Positions 13,450-24,997 of a DNA stretch of 64,000 bases are shown here, in pieces. Below the pieces are notes generated by a model. It had not been told where the DNA came from and did not search any database. It was given only the letters and a program-made list of their open reading frames with translations. The stretch comes from Emydura subglobosa (taxonomy: Eukaryota; Chordata; Testudines; Chelidae), in assembly GCA_007922225.1 (NCBI GenBank), contig ML679966.1, positions 52,477,583 through 52,541,582 of the forward strand, read 5' to 3'. A program made the translations under genes and the position numbers. Position 1 is the first letter of the stretch. Every line of letters starts with the position of its first letter.

Positions 13450-14330
13450 CCTCACAATCCAGCCAGCGTGACATCCCCAACGTGAGACTGGTGTAGAAGG
13501 GAGTAATCAGAGCTCCTAAATACACCTCAAGGGCCCCCTTGATCCAGCCAGCATGACACTAACTCCCTAGGTCTTCTTCATAGTCTTTGGCCTGTGACTA
13601 CTAGCTTTGGCGTTCTCTGGTCAACATACCCCACATCTTGTTGCCTCACGTGACCACATCTCAGTCAATACTTGCTCAGCTTTTCTGTGTTGAGGGCTAC
13701 TTGCATCATAGCTTGTACTGTTTCATTGCATAGCCTATCAGCATTTGTCTTACCAGCCAACATTCATCTGAACATTTTCATTTTAGCAGTGTGATGTAAT
13801 AGTTCTCTCTTCCTGATTGGTCAACATTCCAAACCATACATCATAGCTGGTCTGGTCATGACCTTATACATTTTGCTCTTTATATTACTTGGCAGATTAT
13901 CACAGAGAATTCCTGTCAACTCCCTCCATTTACAGCAAGCTCTCTTCACGCAGTTCCTGACAGCCTCATCTACATTCCCATCAATGCTGAAAACAATTGT
14001 TGCAGACTAACTCTGAATCATCTAGTTTTACTAGCTTCTTGTTGTCTCTCAATAAAGCATTGTATGTATTCCATCTTTTGTCAGCTGATTCATAAGCTAT
14101 TTTCTTTAAATGCAGGCATCTATAGTTCTAGGTCCCTTTCCAATTCACATTTATCGTCACAGCGTATCATATCATCATTGGCTTAAAATATGGTCTATGG
14201 AGCCTCTGCCTTATCTCCTGCATCAAGGTATCCATTACAGTCACAGACAGGAATGGGTTTAAGACTGATCCTTTTTGTAGGCCTATCCTCCCAATGAGTC
14301 ACTCACTGTAGCCACAGTTGCTTCTCACTA
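13450..14330 (-). mobile_element. RTE-type LINE reverse transcriptase remnant
   Basis: Minus-strand translation across several frames recovers an ordered set of RTE-clade landmarks: 'GSVLNPFLSVTVMDTLMQEI' (near 14290-14200), then 'VDEAVRNCVKRACCKWRELT' followed by 'GILCDNLP' (near 13980-13900), then 'KMYKVMTRPAMMYGLECWPI' (near 13880-13815), then a degenerate 'AKMKMFR...LAGKTNADRL' block (near 13790-13720) and 'LRCGHV' (near 13660). The order matches the thumb and C-terminal region of RTE reverse transcriptases (compare the family pattern RPAMLYGAECW...EMRMLRW...LRWFGHV). The catalytic FADD motif is lost and several stops and frameshifts are present. It is a dead fragment. The family could be RTE-X or a close relative. 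Confidence 0.8.
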
Positions 14331-17040
14331 CGGCTGTGCTACCCTTGCACAAGACCACGATAGTTTTAACATATGTCTCTGATTAGTATGGAAAAACATT
14401 ATGTTTTATAATTAAACAATATTAGTAGAGAAGAAATTTGAGTTATAGTAACTGTAACTTTGAAAGGGTAAATGAGCTTAGAAGACACTTAGGCTTTTCT
14501 CTCTCAATCTTTTTAAAAAAACCCCCAACAACATCTTTAGATGATGAAAACATGGAATGAAGTAACAAGAAAGAGGAAAATGTTAAAAAATAAAGTGTCT
14601 TATTATTACACACAATGGTTACTGAATAGATAACATTCATATGCTCTGAATAAAGACAATACAAGGTCAAGAAGAAATCAGATTGACCTAAATATTGATA
14701 TCCCACATAATCCAAATTCTAAAACATAATACAAATCAAAAAAACCCAACACACCCAAACAACATTCTGGTGAGATTTAGAGTGATTATTGGTTTGATTT
14801 AGAAATCTCATAATAATCAAATTCAGTCTGTATTGTATTGTATTTTTACAAACTACTACTAATCCTTGTATACACCCAGTAGATGTAGGTAGATTTATAT
14901 CCATCTAATGCTATTTGTTTGTTGAGACTGTTTTAGGCACTGCTGCTGCACATCTGCTTGCAAGCCCCATTGTCTTCACTGATGTAGAGGTTCACCTGCG
15001 TGCAACAAGTTGCAGAATCAAGACTTAGGCTAGCAGAAGGATCACAGAACAGAAGAAAGTATTTTATAGTGGCTGATGACTTGTAAAGTCAATATAAGAG
15101 AGGCAGATACAGGCCTATACAAACAGCCTGTTTCATGCAACCACCTCTACATGGTGTGGGAGATGGTTCTGTTCAGGGAAGGGGTGTGACCAGAACGTAT
15201 TGCACTTTGACTGTCTCTTGCTGATGGATTCCTTCTTTTGAGCCATTACTAGCTGCCAGACATTCGGCAGATCTCAGGTCAGTCAGGGCCAAGTGTATAA
15301 TTGACCTCACTATCAAGGAGCTATAACTAAGCACAGCAGGGGATGCGGGTCTAATACTGAAAAAAGAAAAATAAAGTTGCAATTCAAGAATGACTGAACT
15401 GATTTTCCCTCAAGCCTTCCAGATTTCCTCCTCTCCCACCCAGGCTGAGAATCAACCTACCAAATTTCATCCAGAAACATACAATTTACAACGTTATAGG
15501 CATCTGAAATGCCTTAGGAAGGAAACACGTCTTTAACTTCAACTGCAGGTGTCACTATGTATCTAAGTGCCGATAAATGTTAATGGGGTAAAAAGGAAGT
15601 TCAGAGTGCAACTAGATTACTTATTGGAGATATTATCCCTTTTGACATGAATGATTAGCCAATATTCAAGGTCTTGCAAATGGTTTCCTTTAGAAGGAAA
15701 AATTTATGATGGAGTCAGATATGCCTTTTATACAATCCTCTTTATTTACAAAGAATGTACAAAGTCCGTGTACCAGGGTACCTGCCTACTGAACACCCCC
15801 ATATGGTCAGAGGTGACTTTGCCACACCCAGTCTGTTCCCCTTCTTCAGGACCCTTTAAGAATGCCATACAGTCTTTGTAGCTAACCCTCACTCAACCAT
15901 GGGCTGTAAATCCAAAGACTGAAGTAAATCCTAAGAAAGAGAATTAGAATTACTAGACTTGCAATGAGCAAAGGACAATTTTATCTGATTTTAAAGAAAA
16001 TTTTCCTAATAAGAAAGTCTACTGGATTGTGGAATAACTTCCCTAGGAATCCCAGCACTTGCATCATTTATAACTGTACAATACTGGGCAAAGCACTAGG
16101 AAGTATAATATTGTGTGAATATTAACAGATTAATATTCGAGCTGTTTCTAGCGGCCGCAGAGGACACACATTATGTTTCTGCTTTCTGATTGGTGAGCAT
16201 AGCCTTAGACTCAGTTTTCCATTGCGAATAACTGCATTTACTAAATCACAATTTAATTTCCATGGCTATTTTCCAATATTTGCTTAAAATTTTCTGTATC
16301 AGAAAATATTCCTGCCAGTAAACTTATATAAACTAGAATATTCACAGGGGACAAACATGAAATATTAACCATAACTGAATGAATATCTGTGAAAAATTGT
16401 ATGCAATATATGCTGCTCATCACTATTGCTCAGTAAGATAGTCACTATTCTTGGAAAAATAAATACTATTAGCTGCATTCATTGACATTGCTTCAGGTTT
16501 TAGTCTTCTCTAATGCTGCTGAGAAACTTCTACTGTACCTCATCTGACCATAATTAATGTTTTGGAACATCTCTAATGTTGGAACAATCCAAATTTGCCC
16601 AGAGTAGTGTGTTTAGTGTTTTTATATAATGTCCTTTTTCATTTCCCACATGGATAGGCTACTTATTCATTTATTTGGGGTGAAATTCACCACAGTTCAG
16701 AGGGTCCACTCAGGATAGCATGCCCTATTTGTTCTCTGTTCCCCCTTAAGGCCAAATCCTGTTTCTATTCAAAGCCTTGATCCAGAAAAGTACTTAAATA
16801 CATGTGTAACTTTAAGATGTATGTACTTATGTGCTTTCCTGGATTGGGGGTCAAGTCTGTTATACACCTCCTGTTTACGTCAGTGGAAGCCTATTTACGT
16901 CTTACAGAATTGTTTATCAAAGAATTTGACAAGACTTTTGGCAAAGTTTTATTTCGGGTCCAGATTGTGCCATTAGTACTCTTACTCCAGAGACGAGCTG
17001 GGTGAAATATTTTTGTGACACCAAAACTTTTCAGGAATTT
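14331..17040. other. Unique DNA, no gene seen
   Basis: There are no frames with recognisable domains. At 15741-15756 the words 'tttatttacaaagaat' and then 'gtacaaagtcc' recur at 59142-59170 in a different context, which suggests that 15725-15890 is part of a dispersed repeat. On the minus strand this word contains AATAAA, so an LTR R region is possible. The rest shows nothing I can name. Confidence 0.5.
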
Positions 17041-17055
17041 TAGTTAATTTTAATT

Positions 17056-17171
17056 GAATTGTTTTTTGGTCAAAACCCCTAAAACCTCCCCACCTCTCCA
17101 CCCCCAAAATTGGAAGATTTTATTTCAAAAGTTTGTTTTGGGTTTTTAGGGGTTTTGACCGAAAACAATTC
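17056..17171. repeat. Foldback repeat with 31-bp near-perfect arms
   Basis: The left arm at 17056-17086 (starting 'gaattgttttttggtcaaaa') pairs with the right arm at 17141-17171 (ending 'gaccgaaaacaattc') with about one mismatch and one single-base shift. The loop is 54 bases and C-rich then T-rich. The form suits a degenerate MITE. No clear target duplication was found. Confidence 0.7.
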
Positions 17172-18953
17172 AAGAAGTTTTGATTTTTTGATTTTTCAAT
17201 TCCAAACAACCTTTCATTTCAGTTTTCCTTTTTTTTATTTATTTACATTTTTTGATACTGTTAAATCTTAAAATCAAAATAAAATGTTTCATGTTGGGCT
17301 AAACAGAACATTTTGTTCAAACTAAACAGTTTTTCCCTATGACTTTTTGTAATTGCCAGTGAAAAAAAGTGTTATTCACCCAACTCTACTCTGGTGTAGT
17401 CCTAGCAGAAACAGAACTTTACTGAGTGTGCCATATACACAAGAGAAAAAACTGAGTTTGTAAATTTCCTGCTCTCCTTAGGTATTTTACTTCTGATCCA
17501 AGGTCCACTGAAGTCAATGACCCCTGTTGACTTATCTCAATGGGCTTCTGGTGAAGTCTTTGGACATCTGTTAAAGGGATAAAATTATTAAGTTATGAAC
17601 AGGTTACTTTACTGTAGAAGGATTTCTCTTGTATTATGTCAAAAATATTTTGCTTCACAAGAAGTCATGACTGTTGTCTGTAGATTTTTAAGAAATAAAT
17701 AATGGAAAAAATGAAATCCAAGTGTGAATACTTTCCTGAAGCTTTCATGGGCTAATATTTGAACTCTTTACTCAGGTACAATACTCAGATTCAATGAGAG
17801 CTTAAACTGAAAAATGAATACACAATTGTCCCAAAAATAGCACAAGTTATTCACATTTGACATTAATTTTTCTTAAACAAAAGGGGAAGTTCTGATTCTT
17901 TTCAGAAACAATTTTGTGGTCAATCACATCATCTTTCACATATTAAAATCTATTATAATATATCTGAGTTCAAGACTTAGTGTTATTGGAATCACGAGAT
18001 GAGGGAATACTCAACATGCATAAAAGCATCAGAATCTGGTCCTTTTTAAAGACATTTTGGGGCCCTCAAGAGACAATTATATAAGTTTGATTCATCAAAT
18101 AAAACAATGTTTTGTAACCTGTAAAACAGTTAAATATTCAGATTATTTGGAATCTGTATTATTCATTGCCTATTCTATTTTTATGTATACCCTGAATACT
18201 TCAGCTCAAAAATGCAAATATATGCAGTGCTATTTTACTGTTCTGAAAACTGCTGTTTATATATTCTAGCTATTTGGAACTTTTTCAATAACCTTCATTA
18301 TTTTAGACATTTTGAGAATATATTCAAAGCTTGAGTAAATGCCTAACCACTGAATGCCTAGGGCAGCTAAGCACAGTCTGAAGACTCAGTGAATTGAGTG
18401 ACTCTTAAATTAGAAATTTGCATGGTTATTTTTAATTAATTACCATAGAAAATGTAATTAGTATGCACCACTTATGGTTTGAATAGCAGTTGGCAATTTA
18501 GTTATTTATTTATTTAGGTAAGTTCTTACAGCATGCAATTCACAAGGAAAAGTGGAATCCCAGGGGCTAATGTCAGGAACAATCAGGAGTGATTTAACTG
18601 GCTGTTTCTCAAGCTATAGCAAGTAGTTTTTCACTCTTCATTGGTTGGCTTTTTGGCTCAGACATACACAATTGTCCATGCTGATCATCTTTCACTACCG
18701 TTTTGGAATGCCAATATGCTTGACTAAGAGGATGAAGAAATAAATGAAAAAATTCTGTGGAAGCAAACCTGCTGCCATTAAGATCAATGATAAAACTCGC
18801 ATTGACTTCAATGGGTAAAAGTTTGTGGTTGTATGAAGGAAAATGTCTAAAATTGCTGTAAATCATCTGCAGAAACAGAGGAATAAATATATTCTGGTGC
18901 ATCCAAAGGCTCAGACAAAGAAGACTGTTATACTTGTTAGGATATTACACTCA
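17172..18953. other. Unique AT-rich DNA, no gene seen
   Basis: No protein, RNA or large repeat is recognisable. Weak members of the small palindromic family with 'gaagtcaatg' or 'gacttcaatggg' cores lie near 17505-17560 and 18800-18820. Confidence 0.55.
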
Positions 18954-18961
18954 CTATAGCT

Positions 18962-19258
18962 CAGGCAGTCTCAAAAATGTTTTTCTTGGACCCCCTTTGA
19001 AAATATTTCAGGCAGTAACACCCCCCCCCCCCCGTGCCATGACACCCTTACTTCTGCACTGCTGCTGGGGGTGGCATTGCCTTCAGAGAATGAAACCAGC
19101 AGCCACTGCTCTCCGGCCACTCTGAAGGGCTCTGGCTGTCAGTCATACACGAGGCTGACAGCTGCAGCCACGGCATGCGGCAGCTGACAGCTTGCAACCC
19201 ATCCATAATAACCTTGTGACCCCTTGAGGGGTCCTGACCCCCAGTTGGAGAACCCCTG
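18962..19258. mobile_element. Non-autonomous hAT-like element, 297 bp (family H1, copy 1)
   Basis: The element begins CAGGCAGTCTCAA and ends TTGGAGAACCCCTG and is flanked by a perfect 8-bp duplication, CTATAGCT, at 18954-18961 and 19259-19266. An 8-bp duplication with CAG-type inverted ends is the signature of hAT transposons. It shares its terminal regions with 38973-39135, for example 'tttgaaaatatttcaggc' against 'tttgaaaatattttaggc'. No transposase frame is present. It carries a 13-base C run at 19021-19033. Confidence 0.93.
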
Positions 19259-19266
19259 CTATAGCT

Positions 19267-21406
19267 ATATTAAATGTCACACTGAGCTAAATTCTGTACC
19301 TGGTACTGCAGAGTGCTGAGGGCCTATGGTGAGATGCTAATTATTCTCAGCTCCGATTGATTCAATAGCTTGGAAAAGGTGCTCAATAACTGACAGTATT
19401 GGGTCCTTTGCTTTCAGTTAAACTGCTGAAGATCTGGAATAACTCAAAGGAAGCTCTGACAAAGACAGTTCTAATTTTAATCCCACAAAAAGTTGATAAT
19501 ACCAATAGTGCACTATGCTTTAAATCTTTAAATCCTAGGTGCTGGCTGAGATGCACATATTGCAGGTAGGTAAAGGGGACAGCAAAAGTGGTGTACAGTT
19601 ACCTTAGTACCTCCCAGATGTGGGAGCTGCTAGGTGCTGGCCTAAATTAGACCTCACTACTCTAGCTTTTGTCAGCTGTTAATATGGCCCTAAGAGACTA
19701 AAAGGGAAGCTAAGGATTTTGGGGCTTTGGAGGAGTTAAGGAAGTGCTGGCCACATCCATTTTGCTATGGCCACACCACCGACACTGGTATTAGGGAGTA
19801 GGAGTGGCATAGGATGAACCATCAGAGTGTTCCCTCACATTAGAGCAATCCATCTGGGACCAGTAATGGCAGCTTATTGGCCAGATTCCTCTGGCAGTAT
19901 GCCCTAAAGCAACTGCACTGCACTCAAGAGCGTGGCCTTGATTTTCCATAGAAAATAATTTGGTTCAGAGAGAGGATTTAAAAATGACCTGGTCTGAAGG
20001 TACATTCATGACTATCTTTATCTCACTTGAACATGTTGGCCCAGATTCAAAGCCATGCTGCATCCGCTGGTATGAATCAGCCACCACCTTCCCTTGGGGG
20101 TAAAGGGCTGAACAGGGACTCAGTTGCCTGCAGGATTGGAGGTGCCCCCTCCCACTTCCCTAGCTATTAGGTGCATCAGAGGATAATCTCTTAAAACCCT
20201 CAGGACTGTTCTTCTCTGAATTAAACAACAACACCTATAGTGAAGCTTTAGGTGCTTGAAAATTATTTTGTCATACACAACCAAACAAAATTAAAATACT
20301 AAATCTAGCTTATGACAACCCAAACAATTAAATGAAACAGAAATAGTCTATCCCTGGAAATCCTGCACACTCCAACCACCTTGTGACTTCCAGTTTTCCC
20401 CCAAAGCCTCTTGTGGATCTAGCAACATGTTCTTATGAGCAAGACTAGAAAGGGCAAGACTGAATTCCAAATTTAAGGGCCATTCTCAGAGATCATCCTT
20501 TCATCATCCCCCACTCCCCCCCCCATCTCTAACTACTAGAGCAGATGGCTGATTTTGGTTAGTCCTTCCCTCTTTTACTTAATATACTTTGCTTTCCAAT
20601 GACACACACTTTCTAGTTTTCCTCTCTTGTTCTCCTAGGCTGAGCATTAGGAAACAGGACTTGAATACTAGTCTACTGAAATCATTATTTTTACTACCTC
20701 AGTAGCTGGTAATAAAGCCGTTTTCTCCTGTTGAGACCTTTTAACATAGTTTGTTTTAAACTGTCTATATGCTTGTAAGCAGTTCCAGAGTGCTGTAAAT
20801 TGATCCATCTAACAACCCTCTTCCTGGTGTGGATAGTTCGGATAAAGAAGGAGAGGTTAATTACAAAGAAGATGTGTTAATTATATAATTAACACATTTC
20901 ACTGAAGCAGGCAGAAAGGAGGAGGACAATAACTGGGGAATTGAATGAAGTGAGAACAGTTTACACAGCACAGAGAACAAGGGAGTAGGTGTGACAAGAC
21001 ACCACAGCTGTGTGTAATGCAGCCCTAGAAAGCTGTTTAAGTCAACCCAGTCATTCATTTTTCCCTTTCATTCAGGACAACCTAAAGTAGTGATGAGTTT
21101 GGCCTCTTGTCTATGGGCTTGATTGTGGATGGCTCCTGCTCATAGGGGCAAGTGCGGAGGGCTGGGTGGAAGGAGACCTCCTTTGCAGCCTATTACACAA
21201 GAGGCCAGGAACTCCACTGAACTCAAGCACTACTTGAACCTAGCACCACTAGTGGTGCTAGACATCTTGTAGGGAGGCGTCCAGGAACACATCATGTGCA
21301 AACTACACACTCCCCCCTGCACCCAGGCAGTCACACTCCAGGAGCTCATGCAGGGTAGGCCAGCTCCTTACCCCCTGCATTTGAAGGCTGTAGCTCAGTG
21401 CCACTA
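19267..21406. other. Unique DNA, no gene seen
   Basis: No coding or RNA gene is supported. A perfect 20-bp palindrome occurs at 21241-21260. The sequence near 20490-20530 is C-rich. The rest has no feature that I can name. Confidence 0.5.
21241..21260. repeat. Perfect 20-bp palindrome
   Basis: The word 'tagcaccactagtggtgcta' equals its own reverse complement. No family assignment is visible. Confidence 0.85.
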
Positions 21407-21725
21407 TGGGTATGTCTACATTGCAATTAGACACCTATGGCTGACCTATGCCAGCTGACTAGGACTCAGTTGGCTCAGGGTAAAAGACTGTTTAATTGCA
21501 ATGTAGATGTTCAGGTTTTGGCTCCAGCCCAAGCTTTGGGACCCTCCCACTTTGTAGGGACCTAGAGTTCAGGCTCCTGCTAGGTGGGAGGGTCAGAGCT
21601 TGGGCTACAACTCGAGCCTGAACATGTACACACCAGTTAAACAATCCCTCAGCCTAAGCTCTGTGACCCTGAGTCAGCTGGAATGGGCCAATCGCAGATT
21701 TTTCGTTTCAGTGTTGACATACCTG
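21407..21725. mobile_element. Palindromic MITE (family M1), copy 1
   Basis: The left end 'gggtatgtctacattgcaat' is matched in inverse by the right end '...gttgacatacc', and inner arms (for example 'ccagctgact...' and '...gagtcagctgg') also pair, so nearly the whole 319 bp folds back on itself. A second copy lies at 26440-26662 with the same order of words ('caattagacacc', 'ccagctgact', 'gtagatgtt'). There is no coding capacity. A TA target duplication is likely but only weakly visible here. Confidence 0.8.
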
Positions 21726-22393
21726 GCCTAAGTGTTTTAAGGAGGGTCAATACTTCATGCTGATCCTCTATATATGTTAGATCATGTGCTGAGAATCTTG
21801 TTTTAAACCTGTATATCGTACAGTTTTACATAAAAGGTTGTTACAAGGAGGTGGGAGAAAAAGTGTTCTTGTTAACTTCTAAGGAAAGAACAAGAAGCAG
21901 TGGGCTTAAATTGCAGCAAGGGTGGTTTAGGTAGGACATTAAGAAAAATTTCCTGTCAGGGTAGTTAAGCAATGGAATAAATTGCCTAGAGAGGCTGTGG
22001 AATCTCCATCATTAGAGGTTTTTCAGAGTAGGTTAGACAAACACCTGTCAGGGATGGTCTATGTAGCACAGGGTCCAGTCGGTCCCCGCAGTTGTGGGGC
22101 TTCTTTGGGCCCCGGTTCGGAGGAAGGTCACCGCATCTTCCTACAAGGTGAATGTTAGCTGTGCGAGGAGTTTATCGCTCAGGCTCTGAGACAGGGCGAG
22201 CAGGCAGTGGGTCTGCTCTTGGGAGTGATCGGGAGGGGGCTCTCCCAGGGTGGCTAGGGAAGGGTGGAGGGAGATGCAGGCCAACCTGTCTCCACTGCGT
22301 CCCAGCCCAGGGCCCTAGTAGTGGCAACCCATTTAGTCAGCGGGGCTCCCGCCGCAACACACCGACGGGGCTTAGCCCTGTCCCAGCCACTAA

Positions 22394-22627
22394 CTATGGC
22401 TGTCCCTGGGCCACTTCCTCACTGTATCCCCAGGTATCTGCCTCCTCAGGGTCTCTGGGACACTCCGTCCAGGGTAGGCCTGCCAGTCCCTCCTCATCCA
22501 CGGGTGGCAATGCAGGGAGCTCCTCCTCGAGGGTCAGCTCCTCTAAGTCATTGTGTGCAGGGAATGGCTCGTCTTCCGGCAGCTCATCCAGATCCTGTCT
22601 CAAGTCAGGGGGCTCGGCGGCCGGCAA
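22394..22627 (-). other. Acidic reading frame conserved with family B copy 2
   Basis: The minus frame reads '...DLEELTLEEELPALPPVDEE' then 'GLAGLPWTECPRDPEEADTW'. The equivalent in copy 2 reads '...DLEELPSAEELPNLPPVDEE' then 'GLVSLPCAEYPSDPADMEDT'. In the 16-codon block centred on PPVDEEG, six codons differ silently and three change the amino acid. The frame also stays open upstream, where 'PEAGQDLEELP' matches 'PEAGPDLEELP'. There is no obvious ATG at an equivalent place in both copies. The sequence is GC-rich, so open frames occur on both strands, and a coding role is only a possibility. Confidence 0.3.
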
Positions 22628-22886
22628 CTCCTCCAGGTCCTGTCCGGCCTCAGGGGCTATGCTCCACCCGGATTGCTGTGGGGGCTCTGCCTAGTCCCGG
22701 GGTCCGGGTACCTCGGCCCAGTCCCTCTGGCCAGGTTGCCTGGTCCAGCTCCTTGAAGGCCCCACCCAGTCTCCAGGTCGGGCCGGAGGTGGTCGGAGGC
22801 TCTGCTCAGGCCTAGGCCTCTACTGGCAGGGCAATATGTCTGCCTCCAGCAGGAGCTTCCTCCCTTCTGACCTGTGGGACCTGTGT

Positions 22887-22893
22887 TTTATAC
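22887..22893 (-). promoter_or_regulatory. TATA box of family B element, copy 1
   Basis: Minus-strand TATAAAA lies about 185 bp inside the element, just downstream of the GC box AGGGGCGGAGC. The same GC box and TATA pair, at similar spacing, is found in copy 2 (61877-61912), so this is probably the ancestral promoter. Confidence 0.65.
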
Positions 22894-23165
22894 TCTCAGC
22901 CCTGGCTGAGGCTCCGCCCCTCTGGGGCTGAATTGGGCGGCAGGACGGACCTATCGCTTGCCAGCCTTCCGGTTGCTGGGCAGACTGGGCAGCCGGCCCT
23001 TTTACTGTCCCACCCCACGGTTGTGGCCCTTCTTTGGGCCCCAGCTCAGAGGAAGGCCACCGCACCTTCCTACAGTCTAGATAATACTTAGTCCTGCCTT
23101 GAATGCAGATGATTGGACTGGATGACCTCTCGAAGTCCCTTCCAGTCCTACAATTCTCTGGATTA

Positions 23166-24536
23166 CTGGAGTGTACTCATTTCTGCTTATTGCTTTATGC
23201 AAAATGAATTTGGTGGTCTCAGTCCAATCCCTGAAATATAGTTGTTCACACGATAAAATCTGCCCCCCACAATTGGTACTCATTGGCAACATTTTTGGCA
23301 GCCTCAGTGAAAAGACCCAAAACTGAACTAGCAAGAAGGCTGAACTATCCTCCAACTATCCTATGGAGGTCGTACCACCAGTTCATGTTTGAGGATATTT
23401 CTGGAGCACAGTAAGAAAGATTTATACTTTGCCTACCTATGCTGTACATGTTCTGTGTTTTTTCCAAAATATCTTCAGATTACAGGACTGCCTTGCCAGC
23501 ACTTTCCTAAGAACTAAATAGAAAAAAAAAATTAAAAAAATTAGGAAGAACCCCCCTCCCTGCATTTTAATGGTATCTGTGTTGTTCAGTGAACTGACTG
23601 GGTAATGTTTTGATTTAAGCAGTTTTTACATTTTGAATATCCATTCCATGATAATCTGTTGTTTCAAAGTCTTCACTTTCCATGATACAAGCATGCAAAT
23701 TTAGAAATAAAACAAGAATAAGACAAACTCAGTGAATAAAAATTACACGGAGCAATTTTGTTTAGACATCTAACATTAAATAAAAATATTGCTAGTGTTG
23801 CAACTGTATCCTGATTTATCCTGATGCTAAATAACAAAATAACTAATTAGACATTATACATATAATTTAATTTGTTTAAATGTTTAGGAGCACAGAATTA
23901 TCTCCAAGGGTAACAGATAAAAGACAATAGAGAAAAGGGGAAATGAGGAAGTGGGAAAAAAAAAAAAGAGAGGAAAGAAGGAAGATAGAGAGAAAGTGAC
24001 AGAAGTCATCATACAAAGCAGAAAGTAGCACAGGCACTTGAGAAAAAGTATATTGTAACAATTACAAGTAAATAAAATTGGTCAAAGATGTCATTTGTAG
24101 CTGCCATTATTTTTTCCAAAATAAGTATTATAGCAATTTCTTGCTCCATTCACTGAGGAGGTTCAGAATTCTTCCAGTGGACAGAAGATTTAAAAAGAGC
24201 CACCATTTTTATTTTAGGTTTTATGAAGTAGATAGGAGTGGGTGAGTATCTGACTCTATTAAGTGCACTTCAACTGAGGAAAAAATGGAAAAATGTAAAG
24301 TAACTGAAGTAGTCTCTGCAGAGTGGAGAAATTTGATTGCAAGAACAGAAAGTAGGTGAAAGAGGACTCAGGGGAAACTCACATTACTAATTTTCAGCCA
24401 AAGGAGAAAATTTGAACAAAAATTTTGCTGGTGTATATCAGTATCTGCTTAAAAGTCCTGTTTGACATGTAGTAGAGAGAAAGTAAGAATAAAGTTAAAC
24501 TAATGTTGAGCCATTTTCTTATCCAGTCTTCTTTAG
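23166..24536. other. Unique DNA with a polypurine tract
   Basis: No gene is seen. A long run almost free of pyrimidines extends from about 23930 to 24003. Poly-A stretches occur near 23520-23540. The rest has nothing that I can name. Confidence 0.5.
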
Positions 24537-24605
24537 ACTCAGATTCCAAGGCCAGAAAAGACCACTGTCATCATCTAGTCTGACTCCTTATATAACTAAG
24601 GTTAA
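24537..24605 (-). mobile_element. CR1 LINE extreme 3' fragment
   Basis: 'ccaaggccagaaaagaccac' followed by 'tcatctagtctgactcc' matches the terminal CR1 3' UTR seen again at 54600-54660 ('aaggccagaaggggccac', 'catccagtccgacctcc'). Only about 70 bp remain before the LTR begins. Confidence 0.75.
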
Positions 24606-24997
24606 GATTTATTTTGAGTATAAGTCATGGATAGGTTGTGACCCATCTGTGCCTAGGGTAGCCACCTAAAAATGCCAAGGCCAGGGCAGACTGCAAAAGG
24701 AGAGCAGATTCTCCCAAACTGGTGGCTAACACTTCAGTAAATTCACCAACCAGTCACAACACAAACAGTGCTTCTGATTCCCCACACTGGCCATCAAGAA
24801 GCTACACAGCCCCTTTATTGCATTTCAGTCTCAGGCTACCAGTCACTAGGTTGAGTATAGGGACAAGTTATTAAAACTCTATTCCCTTTAACAAAATGTT
24901 CTCCTGACCCCAAAGGGTCAGACTCAGCCACATTTGCCAGATCAATATGAGTTTGGATCTTACCCAAAATACCACGCTGCCAGCCAATCCTTTAGTA

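Larger units (their letters stand above)
22062..23074 (-). mobile_element. LTR-like element (family B), copy 1, 1013 bp, nested in CR1
   Basis: On the minus strand it starts TGTAGGAAGG and ends GTGCTACA and is flanked by a perfect 5-bp duplication GTCTA (22057-22061 and 23075-23079). A second copy is at 61723-62756 on the plus strand. Both contain a GC box, a TATA box and a repeat of the first ~60 bp near the far end (here 23074-23013 and again 22145-22084 on the minus strand). It is GC-rich against AT-rich flanks. It has no protease, reverse transcriptase or integrase. It may be a solo LTR with internal duplication or a terminal-repeat miniature retrotransposon. The 5-bp duplication suits LTR integrases (Ty3/gypsy-like or some retroviral groups). 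Confidence 0.85.
21880..23165 (+). mobile_element. CR1 LINE 3' end, split by a later insertion
   Basis: The left part, 21880-22061, reads through the CR1 C-terminal and 3' region: 'tggaatctccatcattagag', then 'tagacaaacacctgtcaggg'. The right part, 23075-23165, resumes at 'gtctagataatacttagtcc' and runs through 'gatgacctctcgaagtccct' to a degenerate terminus near 'acaattctctgg'. Deleting 22062-23079 restores an uninterrupted CR1 tail, so the element between is younger. The copy is 5'-truncated and has no full protein domain. Confidence 0.9.

Noticed and set aside
16150..16160. Isolated CG-rich word gcggccgc in AT-rich DNA
   Set aside because: A single rare word with no CpG island around it.
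22152..22815. Two overlapping plus frames of 180 and 183 codons
   Set aside because: They are antisense to the family B element and overlap each other; serine/glycine and proline low complexity.
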